This document shows, one piece after another, positions 40,398 through 52,299 of a DNA stretch of 64,000 nucleotides. The notes under the pieces are model-generated. The model made no database searches. It saw only the letters and a list, made by a program, of their open reading frames with translations, and was not told the DNA's origin. Every line of letters begins with the position of its first letter. The first letter of the stretch is position 1. The position numbers and the translations under genes are program-made. The stretch spans positions 7,543,647 to 7,607,646 of the forward strand of contig CM025851.1 in assembly GCA_003952965.2 (NCBI GenBank). Direction: 5' to 3'. Origin of the DNA: Morella rubra (Eukaryota; Streptophyta; Magnoliopsida; Fagales; Myricaceae).

Positions 40398-40542
40398 ATT
40401 AAAGTAATCTTAAACTTTATCTCAGATGGCACCTCTTCCCTTTGGGGAGGGATAGATCCCGGGTCGAATCCCCCACCCCGCAGGCTTAGTCCTGCCACTT
40501 CAATTAAAAAAAAAATGAAAAAAAAAAAGGAAGAAGAAGAGA
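40398..40542 (+). mobile_element. tRNA-derived SINE
   Basis: A 145-bp insertion with an A-box-like atctcagatggc, a B-box-like gggtcgaatcc about 35 bp further on, and an A-rich tail. It is flanked by a perfect 19-bp target duplication gagtaagcaattgatgaat (40379-40397 and 40543-40561). The duplication is undecayed, suggesting a young insertion. Confidence 0.85.
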
Positions 40543-40805
40543 GAGTAAGCAATTGATGAATGGTTGCAAAGGAACCCGAGCCAATTACTGCACTCGATGT
40601 TCTCCAATCTTCTTCAATAGTTAGATTTTTTTCTTGCGTACTTGTATATATGCTCTGTTTAAAATCGGAGGGGAACTACTTCCATGGTTGAGCCTCCGGC
40701 CCTTGTCATCTGCGTATATTATCTGTTTACCATTTCCAAACAGATTTAGCACACTAGTTATAAGGTCTACTGTAATCATTTGAAGGCCAATGAGCTTGGT
40801 TTCAG

Positions 40806-42310
40806 TTTTTTTTTTTTTGTATCAACAAAGCACTTTATTAAAAACAGGAAACCATTACACTACAGAGTTGGAATCACAGAGCAAAATGTGCAAAGGAACA
40901 GAACTAGAATCGAAAAAACCCGAAACAAGAGATCGGGCAGCCCATTGAGCCAGCAAGTGAGCTTGATGGTTGAGCTTGCGAGGAACCCAAAAGATAGACC
41001 AACCAGAGTGGTCACCAAACACCTTGCGCAGAGGAGGAATCACATCCACAATCTTCCAACAAGGAGGCTGATCCACCGAAAGAATGTCCTCAAGAAGAAG
41101 CAGCGAATCAGTCTCGAAAATAACGTGTTCCCAGCCAAACTGAACAGCAATTTCTGCAGCCCGAACAGCTGCCAAAGATTTACACACTAATGGGTCCACA
41201 GCCAAAGATCGCTCCATGTACGCCGAGAGAGTTAGAGGAGTCTCGACAAGAGATGGTTATATACGATCTATTATGACGTATAGCCACGTCAAAGTTGATC
41301 TTCATCCAACCTGGTTTAGGAGGCAACCAGGTAGCACTAAGACAGTTAGCACACGAAGCCCAAGCCAGGGAGTGTTCTGCATACCGAAAACCCAGAGAAG
41401 AACGGAGCTCAGCAATATCCACAGTATGATTGTCGTGAGTAGCCTTGTTCCTAGCCAGCCAGAGATTATCACATAACAGGGCTGCATGAAGAATATACAG
41501 AGGCACCGAGGAGGGTCTAAGGCCCAAAACCGAATCAGCATTAAGAATAGAGTTAACCCAATCGGCTGAACTAGCAGCAGGGATTCTAGAGATATCCATA
41601 GGCCAAGGAGAAATACGCCAGTCTCTGAGCCACCGAACAGCTATCAAAAACATGAAGAATGGTCTCAGCTCGAGTCCCACAATTACCACACAACTGATTG
41701 CTCTGAACATCAGAGTTATCCACAACAAAAGCCTGAACTTTCACAGGAAGAGCTCCCACCGCCATTTTCCATAAGAGGAGCTTCAAGCGATCTTGAAGCC
41801 TAGCTTTCCACAGTTTGGACCAGTCCTGGAGAGGCTGAATAGCAGATATAGATCTGCGCGAAGCTTGAGATTGAAGAACTGCCTCCTTGACCGAAAAACA
41901 ACCTTTCGGATTCGGGATCCAAAGCACATCATCTGTTAGCTGTGGGGATGGGGGGGACAGTTTGGAAATACAACTAATAGTTTCCTGTGAAAACAGTAAG
42001 CTCAATAAAGAGAAATTCCAATTCCCAGAATCCACATCCGCCAACTCAGATACAAAAATGATATTATCCACCGGAGGAGCTGAGTCAAGCCACACAGGCC
42101 TATGTCCGGGGAAAGAGGGGTCCACGGGTCCACTCTAAGACGAATAGTAGAACCGTTTCTGGGAAGAAAACAAATATTCTCCCTCGACTTATCCAACACC
42201 TTAGAAATACCTTGCCAACAAAGAGAGGCCCCAGATCTGGGCCTAGCTTCCAAAATGGTTGTGTTGGGATAATATTTGGCTTTAAGCATTTTGACCCACA
42301 GCATCTGAGG
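40806..42310 (-). mobile_element. 5'-truncated LINE (zf-RVT and RNase H part)
   Basis: Minus-strand frames encode, in order: MLWVKMLKAKYYP...GASLCWQGI, a linker, the zf-RVT zinc knuckle (LCGNCGTRAETILHVFDSC), and a plant LINE RNase H domain (WMKINFDVA, AAEIAVQFGWEHVIFETDSL, WVPRKLNHQAHLLAQWAA). A poly(A) run ends it (T tract 40806-40818 on +). The frame changes near 42120, 41640 and 41215, so it is dead. Endonuclease and reverse transcriptase regions are missing. No certain target duplication. Not found between AOP C and E in unit 3. Confidence 0.85.
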
Positions 42311-42713
42311 TTTTAATTAGTGCGAGACCTGAGAATACTTATGTCGGGCTGGCTACGCTCACCTAATTAGCCCAGTGGAGATGAAAAATTTGAAGCGTCA
42401 GATGCAGTACACACAACATTACTACGTTACATTAGGATTGGATTATTGAGAGGACCGATCCCAATTGCAGACATTATTGATAAATGATAACGCCCATCAT
42501 CGATTAATATTAAGAAATTTGTACTGCCAGGGATAAAACGAGGACTCCCAATTACACAATATTAAGAAATTTGCAGGACAATTACAGTTTAAGAAAAGCA
42601 GTGCAAACCTTCATGGCACTGTAATTAGAACATACAGATATTGAACAAACCCATAAACTTATCGTACAGAACATTACACGAGAGGTTTTATTTAGATCAG
42701 AAAGGGTATAGCT
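42311..42713. other. 3' flank of AOP D
   Basis: No gene or repeat recognised; expected to contain the AOP D 3' UTR. Confidence 0.4.
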
Positions 42714-43939
42714 TCAAACGCCACAGTAGGCTTTGATGGGGCACTTGGACTTGTATCCCTCATCTGTGCGGAAGAAATGCAGTAATCCAATATGATCAAA
42801 GGGCTTGTACCGCAAGGGATGTTCGTCATCAACAAGCTCCTTGGGTACTTCCACAATCCCACTGCTGAATGAAAATTGTGCCAGGGAGTATCTTGCTTCA
42901 TTCCCACGCATGATGACTCGGTGGGTGGGAGACAGAACCCTGTCATTGCTCCATGCCTGCGCCACCCAAGCCAGGCATATCTTAAAAATGGATTAATGAA
43001 TAATTGCTTCTAAATACTTCATTGAAAGGGATGTTGAAGTTACTCCCCAAAAAAGAAGGGATATTAGAATTTACCAACAGGAAAGTACGGCGAATATGAA
43101 CTAAAAAAGAAGAAGAAGAAACCAAATTGGATACAATTTACCCACCATTAGTGCATCGCCTGCAATTACGACAAAGGATGAAGGTGTCAACTCGACACTA
43201 ATCCACTCGCCGTTCTTAGTTTCAACCTCCAAACCATTAACTTGATTTTGGTGAAGAATGGTTGTGAAGCTCTTGTCAGTATGAGTGACAAAAGCAAGAT
43301 TAGGCTCATTCCCCTGGGGAACTCTGTTTTTCAAGACTCGAAGAAGGTAAGTGATCGACCCTATATAAGAGTCATAGTGCTGCTCCACGCCATAGCTTTC
43401 ATGTATCATTCTCGCCACCATTTGGTCAAGTTCCGCTAATTGCTTCGAGTATGAATGCATACATGAACTAATCAACAAGCACGAGTGAGAAAAAAGTGAA
43501 AAGAAAAAGAGCACAGGACAAGAATTATATAAAGGTAAATCACAGGAAATTAATTCAAATGCTACCAGAAACCATTGTTTCCATTAGGCCACATTAGATT
43601 GGTGAAACTCTGAGTTCCCTCTACAGTTGTTGCATTGTCTATGCCCATGCTTTCATGGAGAGGGAGTTTTGGAATCTGTCCAACATAACCGTTCAAGGGC
43701 TTCTCATATTTGTTTTTCATTTTGGTTTCTGTGGGGAGATCAAACAGCTGTTCTAAGGCACCAAAGACTTCTTTGCGAAGTTCTGAGGGAACTCTGTCGT
43801 ACACTAGAACAAAACAGCCATAGTCTTCGAGTGCTCGTTGAACTTCCTTGCGTGTTGAAAGCCAAGAGCTTGTACCGGGTTTTAAATTCTCGCTGGAGAA
43901 ATCTAGAACAGGAAGCTTAGGCTGCAACTCAGTACCCAT
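42714..43939 (-). CDS. AOP-type 2-oxoglutarate/Fe(II) dioxygenase, second type, intact copy D
   Basis: Exons 43566-43939, 43146-43467 and 42714-42956 give 312 residues. Exons 1 and 2 are identical in length to those of copy B and the splice phases match, so the two types share an ancestor. Starts MGTELQPKLPVLDFSSENL. Ligands H187, D189 (VTHTDKS) and H244 (LSPTHRVIM), and R254 (ARYS), are present; ends IKAYCGV. It differs widely from A/B/C (SFSSGIVEVPKELVDDEHPL where B has [17 protein letters not shown]), so a different substrate is plausible. The exon 2 acceptor (gattag|ttcatg) is the only suitable AG nearby. Its counterpart in unit 3 is the broken copy E. Promoter and substrate are unproven. 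Confidence 0.88.
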
Positions 43940-44289
43940 GACCCTAGCTAGCTAGCTTTCGTTCAGGCAACAAGTTAAAAGAAAACAATAACTTGGCTTG
44001 TTTTTATACAGAGATCTTAGCTCGAATAGGATGTGCATGGGAGCAAACAGGTCTGTATAATTGCATTTATATTATTATAATATTTAATGCGACGTAGGCA
44101 AGGAAGTTTTCGAATTTAAAAGACGCCTTTGAGTCAGCTTTGTTTGCTCCAGGGATGCCACGTTTGACCATCTCATGACATTTCACATTTAGCTGGCCTG
44201 ACCGCCACAATAGATAAAACTCTTTAGATGTCTCGTCACAATAATAGCTATGACCGCACAGAACTTTCACAACATTTTGCTATCCAAAT
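43940..44289. other. Upstream region of AOP D
   Basis: Collinear with the region upstream of copy E (59173-59430), so it likely holds the D promoter. No gene. Confidence 0.5.
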
Positions 44290-44575
44290 TATGTGCACCC
44301 ATTCGACGAAAAAGTACCTATTCACGACGAAGAGACGCATGTTGGTAAAGAGACACCTGTTAACAACGAGTCACTACACTTTGTCGAAAAGTGTCTCAAC
44401 GTATATAAATAGGCAACCTCGTTTACATAATTTAGTATAATAAAAATTACATCCAAACTCTGTCTCTCTTTTTCTAAGCATTTTACAATTCTACAAACAT
44501 CTTTATTTCTTAAAGTATTGGATTATGTTTACTACAAAAAGTGGAATTCTAATTTCTTGACTACATGAACAGTAA
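44290..44575. repeat. Dispersed LTR-like repeat, copy 2 (partial)
   Basis: Matches 28740-29010 and 45840-46120: tataaataggcaacctcg, then cataatttagtataataaaa and ctaagcatt. It stops at about 44575, where AOP-related sequence begins. Confidence 0.45.
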
Positions 44576-44580
44576 AATCT

Positions 44581-44766
44581 GAGAGGAAAATCAGAGCCCA
44601 TAATTATCTTCTACTCTATGCTAAATATGGATTTAGATGCTTCTTTGTTGTGGCTTGCTTGAGCTTTTGGGTGCTTTGGCCTATTAATTTATATAGTTTG
44701 GGGGATGCTAATTAATAAGTGGGGTGATGCTATAAAAACTAGCCAATAGGGCGCAAGATAAGTTTG
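44581..44766 (-). pseudogene. AOP promoter and start-codon remnant F
   Basis: Only the first seven codons (ATG at 44601, reading MGSDFPL) and about 165 bp of promoter of an A/B/C-type AOP gene survive; the rest of the gene has gone. The match to the copy C promoter continues through tgagcttttgggtgctttgg and ccaatagggcgc up to the solo LTR. It shows that one more AOP copy once existed in unit 2. Confidence 0.75.
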
Positions 44767-44771
44767 ACAGA

Positions 44772-45446
44772 TGATAGAGGGATTTTTCCTTACTACAAAA
44801 GCCCATAATCCGAGGCTCAAAAATAGTGAGACAAGGATCAGCCCATTCGATGTGGCATGTACGCTTTAGTGATTGGAGGTCCATAAAAGAGCCTGACAAC
44901 GATGCTTTATCGGGTAGAGAAACTCACGTAAGAAACTATAATTGCTCTCTGTCCACCCACTAACTGACGGTCTTAAAAGTAGAAGGGAAGGGCGAAGAAT
45001 CAGTCTACTCGAGCCAACTCGAAGGGAATCAATTCTGACAGCGCCGACCTTCAGTGAAAAGATGGATGGGACGGAAAAGGTCTAAGGATAATAAAGCCTA
45101 GAGGGTCAAAGGGAACCCAAGGAGTATCCGGCCCAGACAGTAAAATAAGAAGGGTATAAGAGAAAATGGAGCAAAATGGAACGATACGCATACTTTCTCT
45201 CATACTCTCTCACTGATAATCAAACCAGTAAACAAAAGATTTAGAAAAATGACAACTGACAAAGGCATTGAAGAAATCCTCCTACAAGAAAGACCCCGAG
45301 TCCTAACTTATTTTCTTTGCTTGTAGGAGGAAGGAAAGAGAGTTTGAGCTTTTCAACCCATCCCAAGCACTGAACCTCAGGCCCAGCTCCTTCAAGTTCT
45401 TAGCCCAGTAGATATTGTGATAGACCGGCTAAAAATAGCTCCATCA
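44772..45446. mobile_element. Solo LTR
   Basis: A 675-bp insertion beginning TGAT and ending ATCA (TG...CA termini) with a perfect 5-bp target duplication acaga (44767-44771 and 45447-45451). The flanks rejoin to match the copy C promoter near 56990. No internal region, PBS or coding sequence, as expected after recombination between the two LTRs of a larger element. Family (Copia or Gypsy) not determined. Confidence 0.85.
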
Positions 45447-45829
45447 ACAGATATTATGTATACTATACATTAAAGAAGATGTATAATAGCCGCGCCGCTA
45501 CACATGCAACTTGGGTCAAACAATATTTTTTTTCAGCTGTTGTTTAAAATTATCACGGTCGAGAACCATGCATACACCAAAAATGCTTATATCATGACTC
45601 ATGAGGACCATGAGCCCTAAATAATCAGAAGAAAACAAATATTTCAAACGTCGTACAATAATTACAATATAATATATTTGGTGACGTTATTTCCGTCTCA
45701 ATAGGAAGTTTACCCTACCCAAAGTGCTACTACAGCAAACTACGTTAATCGAAAAAAGTTGGATTCGGCATTAACTTAACCATGTTGATTGAGAGAATAA
45801 TTAGGAAGAGTATCAAAGGTTATTTTTCG

Positions 45830-46270
45830 AATGAAAAAGTATACTTTGGAAACGAAGAGACACTCATTCGACAAAAAGGTACTTGTTCATGATCAAGAGG
45901 CACCACATTTAGCCGTGAAAAGGTGTCTCAACATCTATAAATAGACATCTTCATTTGCATAATTTTGTATAATGAAAAATGCCATTCAAACCCTTTCTCT
46001 TTTTTCTAAGCATTCTACATACTTCTACAAACATCTTAATTTCTTTCTTAAATTATCATATTATGTTTACTAGAGAAGTGGAATTCTGATTTCTTGGCTA
46101 TAACAGTATAATTTGAGGGTATTCAAGTGTAACTTTGTTAGTGTAAAACGTCGTTAGACAGTAAATTGGTAATCAAGACTTTATTGTATCTTGGAGGCAA
46201 CCTTGTTTGAACCCAATTGCACCCCCATTGTACATAGTTGTTATACATGACTGGTGAGAAAAAATATTGT
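45830..46270. repeat. Dispersed LTR-like repeat, copy 3
   Basis: Same sequence family as the copies at 28730 and 44290, including tctataaatagac, ttgcataattttgtataatg and ttgtatcttggaggca. Its position in unit 2 is equivalent to copy 1 in unit 1, so it predates their duplication. Confidence 0.45.
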
Positions 46271-48188
46271 CTTAAAGAAAGCGACTCAGGAACGTGACTT
46301 GAAGCAATTTTGTTTTGTTTTGTCTGTTTATCTATTGCAAATCTTCTCTATCTCTCATCTTTTTCATCAACAACTTCTGCTGTAATTTTCTGTCCATTCT
46401 TTTCACAGTTTCGTGCTTAATTCAGAATTCGTGGTCCCGGCCGGCCCGTTTAGAAGTGAAGTCTGGTACTCTTCCGCATACAATATTGGTATTGCTAAAT
46501 TTTTCATGCAAGATTGAAAGACACATATCTTTTGAGTAGTACAAAAAAATTGTTTACAATACATATATAGATGTTCATAGTAGCAAAATGACTTTCTCCT
46601 AAGTTTGTCCTCTCCAGATGTCTCTATTCATCCTTCAAAATTAAACACATTATCTGTCAATTTTTGATGGGACATTTTAGTCCCTTACAATTGGATACAC
46701 GTCACAATTTAGCAATTAATTAGCAACGTGGGCCGCTGGGTTAGGCATAGTTGGTTTTAGTTTTTTTTTTTTTGATATTCAGAATATATTCGGAGTTGTG
46801 ATATCTTTCTTTAAGTTTAGTTTGTTTTTAATGCAGTGAAGTATTATCAAGCAAAAAAAAAATACACATCAGATAAGTAGACTAGAAAAATCTCTATTCT
46901 TTCATTTGCATGTGATCCGTGAAATCATCGTGATGCGCTGTAGAGAGAGAGGAAAAAAAAAAGAATTCAAATTAAAGGATATGATTAAGTATGTTGTATT
47001 ATTATCAGTATAAAACTCCACTGATTAATTCCCACAAATGTCTCACTCTACGACGTCTTGCCTCACGTACATGAGACCAAGATTGTTGTTATGTAAGACT
47101 CATCGACATTGTTGTACGCGACATTTCTTAAAGTAATAAAGCAAGCTGGAGAAGCAACCAAGTATGGTGGGGTAAAAAATAATTAAAAGTGCATACATAT
47201 AATTATAGCTGTTAGATGCTCAACGATATTAACGCTCCATATATATCCAGAAATATTAAGTCCATGGAAAGGGACAACATGCTTGGTATCTTATTCTAAT
47301 TGGGTTTTTTCGTGGATCGATCCCGTACTGGCTTTTTCCACAATTGGGTGGTTGTAATTATGCGAGTCTCCAAATTATAAAAATCTTTTATATATATATA
47401 TATCCCCAAGTCAAATTAGTTTAATGAGCGAGAGTACCCCATCTGCAATATAAAACCCCAAATATTTTCTAATCAAAACAGTATTGCGATTTCTACCTTG
47501 CTAAGACCTAAGAGATCTCAATGCACCCATCAGCGGAAGAAAATAAATGAAATAAGAAAAACGGAAGGAATGAAGATATAACATCATGAGTACGTACGCA
47601 TGACACATGCACCGACAAAAATCTTTCATTTTCACTATATATACGTAATATCCAGTTTTGGACATGATCCTATATAGATACAGAAGATTAAAAGACAGAG
47701 GACACGACAATAAACTTTGTTAGGTCAGCACGGCATGCATCCAGGAGTGGAGTGGTCCTGTAACATGCATATATAAACAACGTACGTCTTCGTTTTGTGT
47801 TTTTTAATGGCCAGTACTCCGACTTTTTGTAACGGGTCAAAGATTGATTCTTATTGGGCAGCTCATTAGGAACTCAACTTAAAAAGTTTAAGTCTATTAT
47901 AGGACTCAATTATGTTATATTAAGTATTCACTATGACTTTTTTTAATGTGAGACAATATTTTTACCCTCTCACATGTATATATTTAATAATTAATATTGT
48001 TATCCTTTAACATCATGTGTATATTTAATAATTCTTATATAAAATAAAAAAATGTTAAAGTGGGGATATATCACTTCAATTTGATTTACAAGATCATTTG
48101 GTGAGATCGTTTATAAAATATTATAAGTAACAGGAAATTAACTAAAGAGATACGGCGAGAACTTGAAATTGTCCTATAGTGGTATAGC
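46271..48188. other. Unit 2 right flank, no gene
   Basis: Collinear with 29176-31225 of unit 1. No supported ORF. Confidence 0.5.
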
Positions 48189-48952
48189 CAATGACAGAAT
48201 CAGGAATAAATTTAAAGGGAGGCAAACTCCTAAGGGAAAATGATAAAAATAAAATAAAATTACTACGTAATGTAAAAAAATGTCTTAAAGTTAAAATATC
48301 AAAAACTAAAGACTAAAAACATTAAAGATATTAAAATAGAAGTACCGTACTATTTGCTAAGACTGAAAGGTGGCAATTGGATCCTACGAGTCTCCATCTT
48401 CTTAAAACGTTACAAAATGGCTTCGTTCTCAATAATTTCAAAAATTTCTCTCTCAATGTATACTACCATACTATTATTCATCCAGACATCTCTCATCAGA
48501 TTTTTGTAATATGAGTTTTTATGAGTCTTTGCAATTATTTTTTCTAGTTTTTGTGTTGTTTTTCGTAAAAATTGAGACCAATAATTACATTGAAATTTTA
48601 TTGAGGTTTAAAATAATTTTTATGTGAATATTTTTTGAAACGATTAAACAAATATAGCCGAAAGCCTTCCCCTATACTACGTGGGTGCTTTTTTTTTGGT
48701 CCTAAAATGCTAAAATTTTCCATCATTTTCCTAAGAGAGGCGAAGTGGTTAGATAATAGATTTTTTTTCCCATCCAGTCTCTAAACGTCCTTAAAGGCTT
48801 AATAGAAATAATTAGAAACTTGAAACAAAACCAAAGAATAAGGGGGGCGAGCCTGGGCTAAATGGGCTAATTTACATAATTGTTTTGAAAAAAAAAAAAA
48901 AGAGCAACCATTTGCAGTGGCCAACCGGGCCCCCCCGCTAATTCTGCCTCTG
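48189..48952 (-). mobile_element. Internally deleted hAT element (ZMYM1-like transposase family)
   Basis: 764 bp with TIRs CAATGACAGAAT and CAGAGGCAGAAT and a perfect 8-bp target duplication ggtatagc (48181-48188 and 48953-48960). The same place in unit 1 (31225) is uninterrupted. The minus strand still encodes part of the hAT C-terminal dimerisation region (NNSMVVYIEREIFEIIENEA, then a stop, RFKKMETRRIQL). Confidence 0.85.
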
Positions 48953-50036
48953 GGTATAGCCCATGTCACGCAGACAGGCCACCTACCCCAACCTTTTTAA
49001 AATCTTCAAATCTATGCGCTACCTACCATTTGAAAACAATTTGCGTGATTTTCCTCCCCCATATATATATATATATCATTATAATTGCTAATAGATGACC
49101 AATCAAGATTTGCATATTTTGGTTGTTTGCTTCTTTAATGAGCATAATTGATATTTTTAAATTACCTGAGATCATCTTCAATATAATCATATTGTCGTGA
49201 CATTCTTAGTATAACCATACTATTGCATTAAGGCAAGTGATCGAGATTGGTGTGATTAAATATAATTGTTTGATAAGTGGCTAATCGGCTTGGGCTAGCT
49301 GGTCCATCGCAGCCCAAACTCAATGACCCTTTGATGGGCTAGAGAAGACCTCGCATATTTTGGGTTTGTTCGAACGGTGAAAGGTCTAAAAAGTAGAACC
49401 CCGACGTCGAGTGTCTGGGAGGAACTGGGCCCAGTGAAGACAGTCCGTTTGCAGCCTTGGAGACTCGACGTACACACACATTAGCCTTTACTCGTAAACC
49501 ACATTTGTCGTGGTGTTTTCTGCACGAAAAAAGCATACGTTTCCAACAGTTAGCAGGTAAATAAGCTTCTGTTATTACGCATGTGGTTGATCTTAAAGAA
49601 AGCAAAAGGCTACACAATCCAAACAATTTCCTATGGCTTTTGGAAATTTAGAACCTTAATGGAAATAGCGAAGATGAATACAAAAAGCAGGACGAACCCA
49701 ACTACCGCGGCCGCAACCATACTCACAAAATCAAGTTTGAAATTAAAGTAATCTCTTTAAACTTGTTATACCAATGTACGTGAATAGGTATCTAAATTTC
49801 TTCATTATTAAAAAAAATGTATATAATAAAAAAAATGTGGTGGAAAATAATTTGTGCGCGAAAGATCCTCGCGCATTATCTCTATATATACACGTAGTTC
49901 TTCAGTTATTCCAATGTGAAGGTAAAAAATATATATAGAAGTATTTTTTTTTAATATTAAATACACTTTGTACCTTCATCTTCAAAAGTGTTAACGCATT
50001 ACAATCAGATATATTATTTTAAGACATTAAACTTCT
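48953..50036. other. End of unit 2 and start of unit 3, no gene
   Basis: Matches 31225-31960 and then 32165-32415. The unit 3 copy of the left landmark is broken near 49935 and resumes at 53587, showing about 3.6 kb of inserted DNA. Confidence 0.6.
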
Positions 50037-50945
50037 AGACGGAACAAAGCCGGGCGAACAGGCCGTGCCCGGTTGGTTCTGCCAACAAAAATGAATACAT
50101 ATATGTATTGTTTTAAGTTTTGCCCCTCTGAGCCCAGCCCGCCCCCTGTGTCCAAGATATCTGAAAAGATCTGTCTCGAATTGCAATTTGAAACGCATGG
50201 AAAAATATTGCTGCATGATCTTTCTAGGAATTGTACACAGTTTTGGCGCTATGCAATTATTGCTCAGTCAGAGCCAACGGGACTTGGCCGGCCCATTATC
50301 CATTTCCAAGTGAAGGAGCAGATTTTACGTTACAATGTTTAAATCGTGAGCATGGAATTGGATTGATGGGCTTGCTATGAGCTTATTACGTGCGCGACAA
50401 CAAATGATAAGAAAACACATGACAAATTGAATAGAAGAACTAATTAACTCAAACAGATAGGTACAGTTAAGATTTGGACGTTGGTAGTTTGTTCCGTTCA
50501 AAATCTCATAACTGTTATTAGTCCTTTGGGATTATCTTTAAGATATTGGAAGTCTTACTGTGAAGGCAGTTGAGACAAGAAATTTGGTGTATCTTTTTAA
50601 TGAGTTGGCATTGATTTTACCAGTTACTACTACAACCGTGAAGTGTTATCTGTGATGAATCTTATTAAGACTGACTTCAGTAATAAGATGGGAGATAAGT
50701 GTATATAATGAGAGGAATTTTTTTGAAACTATTGAGAACAAAACTATTTTGCAATGTTTTCAGAAGATGCAAACCCGTAGGATCTAAATAGTATGTTTCG
50801 TGTATTTTAATATTTTTAATGTTTTAGTCTTTGATTTTTGATATTTTAACTCTAAAACACTTTTTGCATTAAGTAGAAAATTTTTTTTTTTGTCATTTCA
50901 CCTTGAAAGTTCGCCCCCTTTAAATTAGGTCTTAGTTCCGCCACT
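50037..50945 (+). mobile_element. hAT remnant (ZMYM1-like), boundaries approximate
   Basis: The right end reads, in reverse complement, AGTGGCGGAACTAAG, and the proposed left end AGACGGAACAAAG is similar. The 3' coding remnant at 50542-50787 reads TVKAVETRNLVYLFNELALI, LPVTTTTV, then after a frameshift NLIKTDFSNKMGDK, and NFFETIENKTILQCFQKMQT before a stop. This is the hAT dimerisation region, same family as 48189 and 62104. The target duplication is not clear. Confidence 0.6.
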
Positions 50946-50954
50946 ACTTGAGCC

Positions 50955-52085
50955 CTTTATCTTTTCTCCTCCCATGCACAGTTTGTACCCTGATGTGAAA
51001 TTTGACCTTAAAATATACAGTATCTGTTTACACATGCACCTCACGTGTTCTTTCTCCATGTTGGTTTACTAAATTGCCCTGAAGCTCAATAAAATCAAAT
51101 TGTGACGAAAATGCTCTTACTGAGACTATCGCCTGTTTTACCTCAACCATAGACGACCTACTCTCCACCAAAACTCATCGCAATTATTGCATGCTCTCAA
51201 CTTCTTACCATATCAATTCTGCCGATGCTAAGCATTTTTTTTCATTCATGCTCTTGATCTTGTGAAAACCAACCAAGTTAGATAAATTTTCTTCTCAGTT
51301 TGAGATCTGGTCTCTGTTTCTGCGACGTCCCAGTATGGAGAAGAACCCACTCAAAGATGAAGCATTACCGCAACACCCAATCCTGCTTGTCCTTGTTCTG
51401 GCCTTGGGTTTAGTGACAATGGACGCATTTCATATGGGACCAATCGGAGGCCGTGAATTTAGGCCTGTGAAGCACACAATTACGCCATACAAGCAAGTCA
51501 TGGAGAATTAGCCAAGAGACAACCAAAGGCGCTTAGGACTTGGAAAACTGGTGTTTTACCTCAACCCAGTGAAGAACATCTAACCCAGCCTTCTCCTTGC
51601 CCATTGGATTCTACCTCTTCCGTCGTGCACCGTGGGTTTGTGAAGAAATATTGCAGCACAGTGTAGGGAATGAGCCCACCGCCTGGTCTAGGGGAGAATT
51701 GATAACGTCGTGCAGGTTTTACAAACTGTTGGTGCTGCTCGTGTTTGATCAAAATGAGAAGAAACTGTGGGTTCGAGAATAATTTTGAGATCTCGCGTGG
51801 GTTAGGGCAAGCACTGAAGAGAAGATCCCTTAAAGTAATGTGTTATTTTCAGACATCGCGTGGGTTTGGGCAAGGAATAAGGGTTAATGGTCTCAGTAAG
51901 GGCATTTTCGTTACAATTTGATTTTGTTGAGCTTCAGGGGCAATTTAACAAACTGACATGGAGAAAGAACACGTGAGGTGCACGTGTTAACGAATACCGT
52001 GTATTTTAACATTAGATTTCACATCGAGGTGCAAACTGTAGTGTGAAAACCGTGTGGCATGTCTCGTGAAAAACAATAAGGGGCC
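50955..52085. mobile_element. DNA element with long inverted repeats
   Basis: Arms 50977-51128 and 51889-52045 are near-perfect inverted copies (left cacctcacgtgttctttctc; right, reverse complemented, the same) and similarity extends further outward less clearly. The loop of about 750 bp has no recognisable gene. The arm length suggests a MULE-type non-autonomous element; the target duplication was not resolved. Confidence 0.7.
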
Positions 52086-52299
52086 TTTCTGTCATTTGTG
52101 GTGTTTCTATAAGGGAATTAGAAAGTGCTTGTAGACCTGGTCTCTTAAGGTTAACGTGGGGTTGCCTTAAGAGTATTCTTGCCTTTTTTCCGTGTATCTA
52201 GAAGAAAGAGAAGGGGCTGGAGTCTATTCAGAAGCTGAACGCGTAAAATAAAAAAACGGAAAAACAGAATGGGTATTTGGTGACATACACGCAAATCTG

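Larger units (their letters stand above)
32160..49640. repeat. Tandem segmental unit 2 (ACD11-like B, AOP B, AOP D)
   Basis: Longest unit, with intact AOP B and AOP D and a disrupted ACD11-like gene. Private insertions relative to the other units include the 32.7-34.0 kb insert, the TRIM, a 3' LINE fragment, the solo LTR and a hAT element. Shared blocks with unit 3 extend over the B and D promoters (38581-39700 versus 56831-58260; 43940-44270 versus 59173-59430). Confidence 0.75.

Noticed and set aside
40780..41190. 136-codon + strand ORF
   Set aside because: Antisense to the LINE RNase H domain on the minus strand.
49295..49626. Minus-strand ORFs near 49.3-49.6 kb repeated near 31.6 and 60.4 kb
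   Set aside because: Copies of the non-coding unit flank; the frames are not preserved between copies.
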